Assembly (NCBI RefSeq): GCF_018991925.1
Contig: NW_024742338.1
Coordinates: 3,798,261 to 3,862,260 of the forward strand
Direction of reading: 5' to 3'
DNA length: 64,000 nucleotides
Origin: Homarus americanus
Taxonomy: Eukaryota > Arthropoda > Malacostraca > Decapoda > Nephropidae
The position numbers were made by a program, and so were the translations under genes. Shown here in pieces: positions 13,101 to 25,854 of the stretch. The first letter of the stretch is position 1, and each line of letters begins with the position of its first letter. The notes below the pieces were generated by a model. It worked only from the letters and a program-made list of their open reading frames with translations, ran no database searches and had not been told where the DNA came from.

Positions 13101-16100
13101 AAACCTGTCAGCCTTCTGTAGTTGATTTGAAAACATGACTGTGTCTTGGGTTAATCTCCTTATCTTTATCTCTGTATGTATGATGATCCTCTCTTCTGTG
13201 TTTCACTTTATAACTAATGTACTGTACTTCTCAAAAATCATGAACCAAAACAGCTTGAAACATGATTTTAGAAGAGGATTACTTAATAGTTTAAAAGGCC
13301 TTGATACAGTACCTAATTGACCATGCTGTAAGGAGTATGAACCATGGTGGAATCTTTGCCAACAGGAGCCATGTGTATGGAAATGTCACTACAGCATACT
13401 ACCCCACCCCCCCCCACCACCACCATGCTCCTATTAGAGTAATATCACATAAACAGACATAAGAAAAATCAAAATTCCAAGCCATATTTGCAGTTTGCCA
13501 TACTTTGACAATTATAATAATGTTAACTCTTGATTTCTTGTACTATATTTAGAAGAGGATTTCTGTCATGAGAGAGAAGTAAGCTTAAAAGTTATGACCA
13601 TAGAAGAAAGGAATTCAATACAGTATGTTTATAAATTATTGTTGATGTGATGTAATTTATGTGTTTACTTGTACTGTGCAGTGAGTTACCCCCTACCCCC
13701 GTTTTGACAGTCATCACCTCAATATGTTCAAGTATGTCATCTTTGTTAACTGTAACAGCAAAAGGACAGAGAGTTTGGTGTTTAGTGTTAATTTATTGGT
13801 TTGGTAGATGTCCAATAATAAATGAGTGTTGTTTGCCATAAAGTGAAATGTGATTTTTTTTAATAATAGTGTTGTTTCCATTAAGTCATTTTGGTGTCTT
13901 TTTGTAGTATTCAATACATTTTGTCACAAAGTATGTCATTTGCACTCTTGAAATAATACACATACTACTCATATAAGGTCACAAGTTTAAGCCTTCAACG
14001 TTTTGCTATCATGCCTTAATGCCATAAACTATTTTATTTTTCCCTTTCATTTTGAAATCAGTTGGCAAGCTGTGATAATAAAATTTTCCATTATGGTTTA
14101 CTCTTGTCATTGGTCATGAAAGCCAGTGCTGGATGTTGTGGAGACTAACTGATTGTTGAGAAACTGTGAATTAATTTTTTTTAGATTGAATTGAGACACA
14201 ATCTTGTAGAAGGTAATTTTTCATACATTTTTAATTTGTATACAAGTGGAATGGGTAGGTGAAACTTTTTTATTAGAAGTTATTGCTTCATATAGCATGT
14301 ACAGTACTGTACATTGCCAAGGTTCACTTGTTAGATTTGCATTGCAGTATTAGTATTTTGTCAGTTTTCTAGTTTGGTTTACAAAATAAATGAGAACTTG
14401 AGATTTAAAATCTCATAAGTTTACTTAATATTTTTCAGCAAATGATAGTTGTAAATGGTGCATGACATTGATGACCAGAATTTTTGTAGAATAAGTACAA
14501 AGGCTATGAAGCTGCACAAACTAAGAGTGCCATAGAATATTTTTTAGGGGAGAGGAGGGTTTGTATTTTTGTATGGTGCTGTATGACCAAAGGAGATGTG
14601 TTTGTGTGGCTGGTGGAACACACTGTTGGTCATGATATAGAAAGCCTGAAGGATGATCACTGTACATCAATTACTCCATTATTACAGATCATAGTAATCA
14701 GAAACTTCATTATATATAACATTTATTGCTACAGTTTTTTAGGCATGCCAAATGTAAACATAGAATCAAATTTTATTACCCAGAATAATGATGTTTCTGG
14801 TTTATTTTGGTTCTGGGTGATGTAGGCATTGAGTGTTCCAATACAGGTTCCTTCAGCCAGTAGGGAATTAAGGTTAACTTGTATAAATGAAAATACTTTA
14901 TCTCGTATCTTCTGTTAAATAGAATTACTGTATATCATTTATGAGTTTGATGCTGTTGTTTTGAGATACACTTGTCTTATTCAGTTAAATATTTGACATT
15001 ATAAAGAGTGGTGTGTTCCCAGACTTTTTAATAAATGTTTTCCTTAAATTGAACACTTAAGAAAATGGATTTAAAACTTTTCAAGATTTACACATTGTGG
15101 AATATTTGGTACACTGTTAAGTCTCGTTGCTGTATAAAGAAAGACATTGGTGCACATTGTAAGTCTTGGCAGTGTCCATTGTCAAAGGTTAACGATGAAC
15201 ACTGGAAGCCTTACCTCTGTGTCTAGTCACTATAAGGAGCTTGGAGGTACAAGCTTTATGTTCTGGTCACACTAAGCTAGATTTAAATGTGCAACAGTCA
15301 TTACATAGAATTAAGGGAACTAGATGAAGCCGTGGCTGGTGATCTGTTCCATAAATGCCTCATTGGCTTAACAGTAGGTAATGCTGCCTGTCAAAAGTTA
15401 CCATATGCTCGTGTTACTTGAGGTTATTATGACATTACAGTTTTTTTTTCCAGTGATTTTTACCTCATGCACACCAGATACCAGTTCATCAAGTTTATGT
15501 TACAGTATATGATTTGTGAGTGATTTTTTCAGTATTTGTTCTTGAATGAGATAAAATACTCATGTAATTATTATACAGTTTACATTATGCTGACAATAAT
15601 GAAAAAATATAAATGTGTTTTTTTCATCTTAAGGTAATCTTTATGACCTGGTCTTGATGTAATCTTGTCTTTCAAATAATGGTACTGTACTTATGCCTGT
15701 GATGCATAAAACAATCAGATTTACAATGGTAAGATCCACATGTTTACCTAAGTGTTTTAACTGCTTCTACCATGTAACTATAATTTGATAATATACATTT
15801 GCTTGTAAGATGTGCAGTTTTATTTTTACTACTCCTGATATATGAAATTACTCAACAAAATTTTATTAACACCCTTGGTGTTTTCATACGCCAAATTGCG
15901 TATGATATTTATTATCGCTTTAGGGTTTTCATACGCAAATTTGCACATGAAGTAAAACAATAATAATTTTGCTTGCGTATCAACTATACATACGTGGGGT
16001 AATTAGTGGTTGTAATGATGTCTGGAAAATTTACTGACATTTTTCAGTGCTAATTACTCGGTAACATGGGGTTTGCAAAGTGCGATTTTAGTATTAATGT

Positions 16101-16295
16101 GTTATTCTGTAAGTAACTTAATTAGTTAAACTCCTAAAATTTCCGAGAGAAAAGTATATTTGGGTAAAAAATTACAAAGGGCTTACATTTTCAAGAGTTT
16201 TGGCCCAAAATTAGATTTTGTTGAAAATCACTTTATAGGTACACCTGAGCATGTTGATTTTGAATATATGCTCCACGATTTGATTGTGGGGTAAT
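10191..16295. other. AT-rich non-coding stretch
   Basis: No exon or RNA gene could be supported. It contains a (CA)n run at about 11530-11549, a poly-T at 10800-10813 and scattered ACAGT motifs. Two CATACGC...GCGTATG short palindromes lie near 15888-15945. Part may be an extended 3' UTR of the upstream gene. Open frames such as 11718-11969 have no splice signals or recognisable protein features. Confidence 0.5.
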
Positions 16296-17300
16296 TAGGG
16301 GCAGTGGCTCCCCCAGGGGCCCTCCAAAGGGCATTGGCGCCCGCAGAGGCCTACACCATGGGAGGCGGTGCCCCCAGAGGCCCACACCATGGGAGGCGGC
16401 GCCCCCAGAGGCACACCCTCTGGCGGGGGCCTGTAGTGGCTCCTCTCCCCTACAACTCCCAACTGAGCTCCGGCCGCGCGCCTACCAGCCAATCAGCGTA
16501 CAGCCAGCTACGCCGAGAGACTAGGTCTATGCAGAGGACGTAGGGGTATGATCGCCGACCTAGTCTCGACCTTCAACCTCCGGTTCAGGTTCAGAGCGTT
16601 TCACACCTTACGCTTAAGCTGCTGTGATTGGCCCTCTCGCTAAGCTCACCCCAAATCCTGATCCTCGTAAATTGTATAAATACGGCCATGCCTGGCCAGG
16701 GAGACCATTCTACACTCGGCTACTGGACCAGCAACATCTCTCACAGCTCCTCACCACTCAGCTTCCTCAGAAACCTCCTCGTCCTACAGGACCTCTGAGC
16801 AAGTTTCTCCTCACCTAGTCACTCCTAAGCACTGAGCTGTACAACAATATATATACAGAAAGCGCATTGTGAGTTTCTATCCTACCTCATTCCTGAGTGT
16901 GAGATATCTACATGTACGTACGTTTGTGTGCCCATACAAAGAGAATTGACAACTGGCCACATATAGTACGCTACAGGCCATCTAAGAGGCGTTGGTGACC
17001 CCAAGGACCCTCCCAGGGGTGGCGGCGCCCATAAGGGACACTCAAGGGCAGCGGCATTCCCAGGGGCCCTTCTTAGGGGTGGCGGCGACCCCAGGGGCCC
17101 TGTCAAGAGCCGTGGCACCCCCAGACACCCTGCCAGGGATGGCGGCGCCCTCACTGGGATCATCCCAAAGACCCACCCCAGGGTCGGTGGCGCCCCCAGA
17201 AACCCTCCTGGAGACGGCGGCGCTCCCAGGCGCGACAGTACCCCTAGGGGCTCTCCCAGGGATGGTGGCGTCCTCAGGGACGTTCCCAGGGATGGAATAT
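16296..17300. repeat. GC-rich minisatellite split by an LTR insertion
   Basis: Imperfect units of roughly 36 bp with the theme GGCGGCGCCCCCAGRGGCCC occupy 16296-16431 and 16976-17300. This is a sharp GC island in an AT-rich region. Because the unit is near a multiple of three, long open frames with a 12-residue period appear on both strands (Gly/Pro/Leu-rich on minus). These are not credible genes. Confidence 0.8.
16432..16975 (+). mobile_element. Solo LTR (diverged relative of the 32-kb LTR family)
   Basis: The 544-bp block starts TGTAGTGGCTCC and ends CGCTACA, with GGCC immediately on both sides (16428-16431 and 16976-16979) as a 4-bp target duplication. It contains a TATA-like tataaata near 16675 and then ATATATACAGAAAGCGCATT and GTGAGTTT, paralleling the 3' part of the LTRs at 32100, 34475 and 61440. 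The TG...CA ends, short duplication and promoter-like layout indicate an LTR left by recombination. No coding remnant adjoins it. Confidence 0.75.
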
Positions 17301-17865
17301 TATCAACCAACCTGGAGTACTGTCCCCGAAATATGCAAGGGACTCAGTTGTAAATGTCTTAAGGAGGGCCACCACCTGCATGAAGGCAACCTCAGCTACC
17401 CTGAGAGATTAGTGCGCCTGCAACTGCCTATATATCTATCTTTTACTAATGAGCGGTAACCACCCAGTAAGGTATGGTAACGACCATTATTGTAGTCGGG
17501 GACGTACTTCGTCTATATTTTTCCAGGTAAGGTTTTCTTAGTTAAAGGTTTAATTCATTTAAAAAGTATTATATTATTCTTTGATAAAAGCAAATGTTTC
17601 AGTAATATTCAAGTATTTTTTATGATATAATTGACTAAATCGGTAATGTTGGCAGCCCTGATTCGTCACCATGGCTTTTTGGAACACTGTAGTACAGTAT
17701 TCTTATTCCTATTTATTTGTCCGTAAAGTTTCCCGTAATTTTTTTTTCTACAACATGATATGAATAATTTTTTCATTGAAATTTGTTATAAAAATTGGAT
17801 GTACGATTAAGGTTGGATTTATTTTTTTAATATGCCCTCATTTGGTTAAGGTTTTTGGCGGGACG

Positions 17866-18480
17866 AGACCATACAGAGGTGATTCGCAAATGAAACTCCA
17901 CTCCAGTGCCCATCGAGACATCGAACAGCAAGGTGCTGTCGGTCGTCTCTCTCACTTGACAGACGCTGTTCGTAAAACGTATAGTAAGTCTTATTTTTAA
18001 TTTATTTATTGTTAAAATTATACATGTGTAAAGGTCGATATATTAAGGTTATTTGTTTGTCGATATTGTATGGATTTATTTTAGAATGAAATAAGTTTAA
18101 ACGGACTTTAAAAAAAATACTGAAGTTAACTTATTACTATTATGAACAAGCATAGGTTAATGGTCGTTGACACTCGTAATCAAATTGACTAGTTACTTTA
18201 GAGAATACTTTACTGTTTTGGCTTATAGTTTAATTTAAATTAATGAAATATGGTTTAGTTTTGGTCACCGTTCTTACTGTACTTTACTTTATATAGACAG
18301 TATAGTGTAGGTATATTATTTAAATTTTTAGTTCATAGTTGTATAAATTATTCATTCCAGGATGGTGACCTGAAGATGGAGGATGCAAGAAATGACCACA
18401 AGAGTTTTCTTGTGGTGAACTGACTCTTGCTGTACCAGAAATGCAAGTCAGGTTGGGTACAGTATTGTTCTCATTGTGGT
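17866..18480 (+). other. Possible short spliced transcript (first exon ending 17983, second from 18361)
   Basis: A locally GC-richer segment contains ATG at 17890, 31 open codons (starting MKLHSSAHRDIEQQGAVG) and a good donor cgtata|gtaagt. A good acceptor ttcattccag|gatgg follows at 18361. Joining them gives a stop two codons later, about 34 residues in total. This could be a 5' UTR exon, a non-coding RNA or chance; no family is recognised. Confidence 0.25.
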
Positions 18481-20990
18481 TTATTCACTAAACTCTGACA
18501 AAGTACAGTAATTGTAACCCAGGACTGCCTTGTCTAGTTGACTCCTCTTCTAAGTGTAAATGTCAATCAAGTAATAGTATTGTACAATACTTAGGATGCA
18601 CCAATTAATAGATATCGACTACAGATAATATCAATATTTTGCTCAATAATCCGTGTCTGTAAACAAAGTATTAGCCGATGTCGTTTTGCTGTCTGTTTCG
18701 AGTTAAGAAATTACTAGGTAACATTTTAATTACCGGCAAAATACAGTAATAACGGAAACCATCAAGACTGTCCACTTATGGAAATGTCGCACTTGACTGC
18801 CGATCATTCTGACGTTTGTGATTGGATAACATGGTAGTAACCTCTGTGCAGGTCAGTCTACAGTACTTCATTATACGGTAATGAATATAGCATGCCAGAC
18901 AAAGTAGCTTTTGTTTAATCTGAAGAGAAAAATAATCTGGTAAAGAGTCGCTGACGAGAAAGATTTTATATATTGTAGCATCGTATAAGTACACTAGATA
19001 TTTTATTTACCAATATTACCCAAATTAGAACTAAGAATTACCTGGTACAGGATCATAACTCTTATAAAGAACGACATAGGTTGTTGAGGCTGAAGATGAG
19101 TTTTTTATAATAAAATTAGTCAAAATGATAAATAATTCCCTTTAAATATTATATTTTATTAGAGAATGAGTAAATAATTATTAAGTGTTCCAAAATAAGT
19201 CGAAAGTTAGAAAAAAAATGCCTTTGTTTAGAAATGCACGGTTTTCCACCACCGTCTCTGTACAGTACAAGTAAACGTTGAGCTGACGCAGACAACTCGA
19301 GTATAATACAAAAAAATGGTTGTCATGATGAGACTTTAACATCAATAATAAAGGAATATAAATTTAGTAACTCGCAAGTTACTATTTTCTGGTCTTGGTG
19401 TGGTTTATCACCGTTGCCTCGACTCTTATTGCTTTCATTTTCACGTAAATTGTACTTTCCTGGGCACCAAAACAAGACGGTGTTTGTTAACATTGGTGAA
19501 CAGTTTTACGGCAAGTTTATTGAAACAAGTTTAGGTGTTTGTTAGATTATAAAGTCGAGTTATTCTGTACTTATCATTGTACCATATAGTATACTGTATA
19601 TTTAATATACACGGTATTCTTCCTGCATGGTTGCAGTTCCAACAGCCTTGATATTCTATACCTATAAATAGTTGACCACTTGATTAGTTCATAATTACTG
19701 CGTGTTGTGCCGGGTAGACTTAAACGCTGCGATAACGATGGAATTTAATACCCAGCTGCTCTTAATATTGCAGCTTCAAAAAATTCCTTAATACAATTAC
19801 TAAAGTTGATGTATTTGTTGATGGGTTCTCTACTACTAGAGTAAATTACTTTATTTAAATACTGTATTTGGCTGATATTTTGCTTTGTTTATAGTCTGGC
19901 GTTGGTGGTGAGACTATATAGTGACTTTGTTTTACCTGCATAATAAAATTGACAAATTATAGCATTCTCTAAATCTGTGTTTGTCCGTTTTAAATCTGGC
20001 GGCAGATTATTGGGAGTTTTGAATCTGGTTATCATTAATGGTGCATCACTAATGTATTTGATATTTCTTCAATTACTGTACTAGATTAAGTAGATTGATG
20101 TGGTACTTCCTTAGAGTATACAACCTTCAGTTTAGGGTCATGTTATGCAATACAATACTGGATTAGGATAAATTAGTATTGTGAAAATATTTTGCTTTTT
20201 CTTCAAAAACAATCATTTAATACATAAAATTTATAACTAACACGAGTAAAATAACTTTGGGTTGTGTTTATGCTTGACTTTGTGAAATAATTCAGAAATG
20301 TTCATGTATAGTTTACCTCTAAGATGTTTACATTTAGTAAATAATAAATTACTCATAGCAACTTTCAGTGTGATATTGTACCCAGTTGTAGAATAAGAAT
20401 GAATATAATGAAACCTATGACTAACCAACTCAAGAAATTCATTGACGTAAATTTTGTGTAAAGTAAAAATATTCTTCACAAATCGATAATTTCTCGAGCA
20501 GTCATTGAAAGAAAACATTTTAAAAATGTTAACAAAACTATGAACTAAAGATACAGGATTATTCAATATATTGTAGTTGACTCGTCAATATATTGTTACG
20601 ACTCTTCAATATATTATGACTCTTCAATAACTATTATGGCTCACTTGTGGGACAGTTTTGTGATGAAAGGTTTTTGGTTTTTCATAGTTTTGTCAATATG
20701 AACCATAACTTGTACAGTTAGGCAAGATGCTGTACAGTTACTGATAAAATTAATCCCAGGACACTTATCAAGGATCATTTGGTGAAAGATTCAAATTAAC
20801 AAATTTTCTTATTTTTCTATTATGGAGTTTATAAATTTGGTCCTGTCAAGTGTTAAGGAATTTTGTCTAAAACACTACAGTACATTTTGTCATTACTATG
20901 TTTAAAATATTTGTATGGTTAAAAAAATTTAATACACTATTAATTTTACATTTTATTTTGTACAGAAATGTTGTTCTGAACACTGGCGCC
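18481..20990. other. Non-coding AT-rich stretch
   Basis: Nothing recognisable was found. The longest open frame (20237-20566, minus) has the Phe/Lys/Asn/Tyr-rich composition expected from chance in AT-rich DNA and lacks any motif. Confidence 0.5.
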
Positions 20991-20994
20991 ACCA

Positions 20995-21593
20995 TGCTGC
21001 CCTAGACTGTGCTTACTGGCCACTGCCCTGTACTTGCTTGCTGCTGCCCTGGACTCCCCTTGCTGGCTACTGCCCTGGACGGCTCTGCTTTGTGCTTGCT
21101 GGCTGCTGCCCTGGACGGCTCTGCTGTGTGTGCCGCTCCCCTGGACGGCTCTGCTCTGTGTTTGCTGGCTGCTGCCCTGGACGGCTCTGCTTTGTGCTTG
21201 CTGGCTGCTGCCCTGGACGGCTCTGCTCTGTGCGTGCCGCTCCCCTGGACGGCTCTGCTCTGTGCATGCGGCTCCCCTGGACGGCTTTGCTCTGTGCATG
21301 CTGTTGTCCTGGACTGCTCTGCTGCCCTGGACTGCTCTGTGTGTGCTGCTCCCCTGGACGGCTCTGCTCTGTGCTTGCTGGCTGCTGCCCTGGACGGCTC
21401 TGCTCTGTGCGTGCCGCTCCCCTGGACGGCTCTGCTCTGTGCGTGCCGCTCCCCTGGACGGCTCTGCTCTATGCGTGCCGCTCCCCTGGACGGCTCTGCG
21501 CGTGCCGCTCCCCTGGACGGCTCTGCTCTGTGCTTGCCGCTCCCCAGGAATGCTCTGCTCTGTGCATGCTGCTGTCCTGGACTGCTCTGCAAA
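20995..21593. repeat. Minisatellite of 32- and 36-bp units, open in many frames
   Basis: About 16-18 units share CTGGACGGCTCTGCTCTGTG and are followed by either CGTGCCGCTCCC (32-bp unit) or CTTGCTGGCTGCTGCC (36-bp unit). The unit lacks stop codons in most frames, so all three plus frames and more than one minus frame run open for up to about 200 codons. The peptides (for example repeated RAEPSRGAA on minus) are artefacts unless expression is shown. Confidence 0.9.
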
Positions 21594-21769
21594 TTTATAG
21601 AGCCATTAAGTTTCCATTAATAAATGTCTAAATGTCATTATGTCTTCATTAACCTTTAACAGCATTTACAATATTTTTATCTTTTACAGAAAATTGATTA
21701 AGTTCAGCTTCAGATTTTGAAGCAAAATAATTTAATTAAATATTTGAAAAAATATCCAATTCATTTTAT

Positions 21770-21935
21770 ACACATAATATACAAATGAAAAATATATATA
21801 AACAAATATATACAGTATATAAATAAATATATATAAAAATAAATATACAAAAAAAATTATATATGTAAAATAAATAAATAATAAATAGTATAATAAAAAT
21901 ATATAAATACAAAAATAAATATAAAATTAGAAAGA
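21770..21935. repeat. AT-rich low-complexity tract
   Basis: Nearly pure A/T sequence built from AAATATATA and AAATAAAT variants. No coding or structural signal beyond low complexity. Confidence 0.8.
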
Positions 21936-22155
21936 ATAACCCCCAAAAAAGCTAAAAATACATAAAAATAGCTAAAAAATGTGAAAAAAATGGCTAAAAA
22001 TAGCAAAAATTTGCCATTTTTTTTACCCTTAAGTGTTTTTTGAGTTTGCCATTGCCAGGAATAACGTTGAAAAAATTTGGTAAAGGATAATTGGAAGCGT
22101 CTCCGGATAAAAGCCTCTTCAAATTATCATTCACCAATAATATAAAAAAATACAA

Positions 22156-22242
22156 GCATAACGGACTACCTGGCCGTGGGGGTGAGTAACTCGGTAGGCG
22201 CCCAGCGAGTTACTCTCCCCACGTCCAGGTAGTCCGTTATGC
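22156..22242. repeat. Near-perfect palindrome (about 40-bp arms, almost no loop)
   Basis: The left arm begins GCATAACGGACTACCTGG and the right arm ends CCAGGTAGTCCGTTATGC. The centre reads GAGTAACTCGGTAGGCGCCC with AGCGAGTTACTC, so the two halves fold back almost completely. It is more GC-rich than its surroundings. A foldback MITE or recombination-born palindrome is likely. Confidence 0.85.
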
Positions 22243-22359
22243 CTTATAGTACACAGATGCCAAGCTGGAGCTCTTTAAGAATGGCACAAATGTTTTACCT
22301 CTAAAACCACACAAAAATTTATTATTACTCAAAATTTGCCCAGGAATAATTTTGGCCAT

Positions 22360-22560
22360 TTTTGGACTTAAAATATTTTAAACGATGAATTTTTGGACTT
22401 AGAATAATTTTTACCATGAATTTTTGGACTTAGAATATTTTAAACAATGAATTTTTGGACTTTGAATAATTTTTGGACTTAGAATATTTTAAACGATGAA
22501 TTTTTGGACTGGGAATATTTTTAAACAATGAATTTTTGGACTTAAAATATTACTGTTAAG
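22360..22560. repeat. Imperfect tandem repeat, about 31 bp
   Basis: Six or so variants of AATGAATTTTTGGACTTAGA followed by ATATTTTAAAC. Non-coding. Confidence 0.75.
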
Positions 22561-23710
22561 CACATCTAGACCTCAATAGATAAATACAAAAATATTTGGC
22601 ATAATCAGATTTAATACATAAAAATAATTCTGACATTTCATTGCTACTATAATATGCAATCTACTGGGGTATTTACACTGTACCCTCGTTAAATAGGATC
22701 GCTGTAATTCATACTTCGGTTTAATTCGCATGTTTCTCAAAAAATTAATTAAACGATTTTAATTTGGAATGAATCTGAAATAACCAAGTGGTTCGAAAAG
22801 TCGCCTTGGCTACCACATACAATATTCTATTTATAATTATTGTGCAAATAATGTATAAATATTTTTAAAATGTACATAAAATAAAATAAATAAATAATGT
22901 GATTCGACATTGTAAAAACCCTCATTGGAGAAATAAAATTCAAAATTTTGGAGCTGGTTTGACTGTACTGTATTGCATTTCTTCCCAGCTGAGAAGATAT
23001 GCCCAGCCCCCTCCTCAAGAGTTACAGCTGATTGGCTGTTGCAAATCTGTCCGATTTTGTCCTGAAGTAATGAAGTATTTCTAAATGAGTTAATTCATAA
23101 TCATTAGGATGACCGTTTCTAACGAGAAAGATATTTAGCTAAATTATATAAAGATACATACATTCCTTATTCCAAACATGAGTACGTAGGAAGTTTATCA
23201 GAAATCTTATACATGAATTAACTGTTAAATTCTGGTAGCAAATTGACACTTTCGGAGGACGCATACTTATTTTTGCTAAGACACATTACTTATCAGTAAT
23301 ACTACATCATGCAAAAACTAACATTTTAAAAGAACAGAATCACATTGAAATATTACACATCTCTTCTCAGCCGGGAAAAAATGCACTATCGGTCCCTCTT
23401 CTGCCAACTAACAACAAATCAAGGGAGAAACACATAGAACAAAGGAATCAGTCTCTTGAGTTAGGTAAGGTGGGGATTAGGAATTAATCTTCTTGAAGAC
23501 AGCAGTGGACCCCAGACCTGATCCTGAATACTACAGTATTATGCTTTCTGAATATAATTTACATATTATCACCTCACCTCGCAATGTACAGTAAGTCTTA
23601 CATTTATTTATTACTGTAATATTTACTTTATTATTACTGTTTGTACACTTAAAAAATATTTGTTTGCACAGTAATTATAAATAGAGCATTTCCTGTGGTA
23701 ATCAAGGCAT

Positions 23711-24077
23711 GATAACTGAGTATGTTTATTGGTTGGAATAATGAGGAACAATCTGAACAGACTGAACAGAAAACAAATGAACAATTTAATAAAAAAATTG
23801 GAAATTTTTTAATACAGTAATGTCAAAATATTCGGAACTCGGTTAATTTGTATTTTCAGTAATTCGGTGGACCACAAACTGCGCTATACCCTCATTGATT
23901 CGACAAAAAGAGACTCTGGGTCACTCGAATTACTGAAAATACAAATTAACTGAGTTCTGAATATTTTGACATTATTCAACAATTTCTAAATTTGTGTTAA
24001 ATTGTTCATTTTTGTCTGTTCAGTTTGTCCAGATTGTTCCTCATCATTCCAAGCAACAAACATACTCAGTTACTATA
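23711..24077. mobile_element. Foldback element with about 160-bp inverted arms
   Basis: The left arm (23711-23870) starts GATAACTGAGTATGTTT and the right arm (23918-24077) ends with its complement CATACTCAGTTACTATA. Matching inner blocks include GAGGAACAATCTG, TGAACAATTTAA, AATGTCAAAATATTC and TTAATTTGTATTTTCAGTAATTCG in inverted order, around a loop of about 50 bp. No transposase is present, so it is non-autonomous. Confidence 0.8.
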
Positions 24078-24530
24078 GTAGCACTAACATTTCTTTACAA
24101 CCTCTCCTCATGCCATTCTTTGCCTTCCTCTGACTCCTATCCCCTCCACATTCATTCATGAATCTCTTGACCCAGTTAGTTTCCTCCTTTCTCCTCACAA
24201 GCCTGAACCATCTCAGATTAGCCTCCAGGTACTGTACTTCTCTCTGTTGCCACCCATCTTCCACGTCTCACACAATCTTCTTTTCTCTTTTTATCTATCT
24301 GTCCACTTCATGATTCCCGCCACAAATCTTATCAATCACACTCAGCGGAATATCTTTGCTCTAATTTCCTGACAAAAATGTAGCCAATCGCCAATCTGGG
24401 TTTATGTGCCACCTGACTTAGGCCTACATGCTCTCTTCTTAAACACATGTTGCATATCAACCCCAAACTCAAGTATTCTTTCACCTTCAGTATTCCTTAT
24501 TCCAAAGCCTTTCCTACCATGCACGCCTTC
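24078..24530 (-). pseudogene. Fragment of a non-LTR retrotransposon, C-terminal part of the polymerase ORF
   Basis: On the minus strand the open frame ending near 24073 contains LEANLRWFRLVRRKEETNWV. This resembles the conserved 'RWxGHVxR(K/M)' block near the end of RTE/Jockey-type reverse-transcriptase ORFs, followed by a Cys/Arg-rich stretch. Only this tail is visible and no full RT domain is intact. Family assignment is from the motif alone. Confidence 0.5.
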
Positions 24531-25840
24531 ATAACCCACTGTGTGTTCACCAGCATGACAAATTTGGAAAATAAAAATGGTTTGCTTTAATGTAGATCAC
24601 TACATTATAAACTGTATGTCCAAAAACAACATTAACTGGCATGACTATGACAATAATTGCTGCATAAGTCAATCAACAGACTTTAGAGCAACATTAAATG
24701 ACACCAAACTGATGAAATTTAATTCCTCAAAGAACAATAATATGTATTTACGGTTTAGTTTAACATAAATGGGAAAGTTATCTAAAGTACCGGAAAAGTT
24801 CAACAGCCTCACTAAATCATATTAATTCTAAAGTCCTTGAAAACACAAAAGGAAACTGAACATAATTTTCTTTTCTTTAATTTCAAATCATATTGTGATG
24901 GTATTCTAAGTCCAGGTAAATTAAAAAAATAAATTTAGCCAAATTATACATGGATAAAAAGTGAGAAATAAGGTTTCTGGTTTATAATAATTAAAAGAAG
25001 ACAAATTGTCAATCTTCCAGAGCTACAGCTAAACACCTCAGTTTACAAGTTCATTCAATATTTGCCTCCACCTCACACTGGCTCACACTGCAACAGAGTA
25101 ACACCTGTGATGAAACAAAATTATCAGGAAAAAGCTCAAAATATTTCCATACACTAGACCACTTTAGATAGAAAGATATATATTTATTCAGTAAACTTAT
25201 CATTTAAGTTTACAATTGGTTCAACTTGCATATAGCCAATGCAGGTATACAGTTCAGCATATAGACAATACAGGTATACAGTTCAGTGTATATTGTGAAA
25301 ATTGTATAATTCCATGTAATAATAACAAATTGTAAATAAAACCTGGCAGCAACTTGCCCGGTGGACCCATGAAGCACCTATGGATATTTGGGTCGTGGTT
25401 TTGTGCAAATTTAACGTGAAATTGGCTTCTTGTCAGGGGTATCTTGGTTTTCTTACACTAATTTGTATAATCAATGATTCACATGTATACAAATATAAAG
25501 AGTGGTCATGGTTTATTATAAATTACTGTAGTCTGATGAACGTAAGAGGCCATCAGATGGTTGAATATTCTCAGCATTTATTATAAATCTGGTTAATTAG
25601 TTTATTTAAATAAACTAGTAATTGATTACCATTGTATTTTAACATTAAAGAAGTAACACTGAGTTATACAGTACAGTACAGTACAGTATATACCTTAAAC
25701 TAATAAGTTAGTCATGGCATACAGGATTGGTTCCTGGTGTTGAGATGTAGACCAGTGGCGTGGAACACAGCCAGAGCTGTTAACGCACCCAGAGGACGAA
25801 CACTTCTGACAAGGTTCAAGATATTGTGTTTTTACTTATA
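24531..25840. other. Non-coding stretch
   Basis: No exon was recognised. A two-copy repeat of about 34 bp (ATAGACAATACAGGTATACAGTTCA and a variant) lies at about 25231-25290. Otherwise ordinary AT-rich sequence. Confidence 0.45.
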
Positions 25841-25854
25841 TGTTCCATCAACAG

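Noticed and set aside
16304..17459. Long open frames on both strands (79-155 codons)
   Set aside because: They follow the GC-rich 36-bp minisatellite and LTR sequence and have a 12-residue period; not genes.
20237..20566. 109-codon minus-strand open frame
   Set aside because: Composition is that of random AT-rich DNA, with no motif, splice context or flanking repeat support.
21002..21620. Several ~190-200-codon open frames
   Set aside because: All are frames of one stop-free minisatellite, open in most directions; no evidence favours any.
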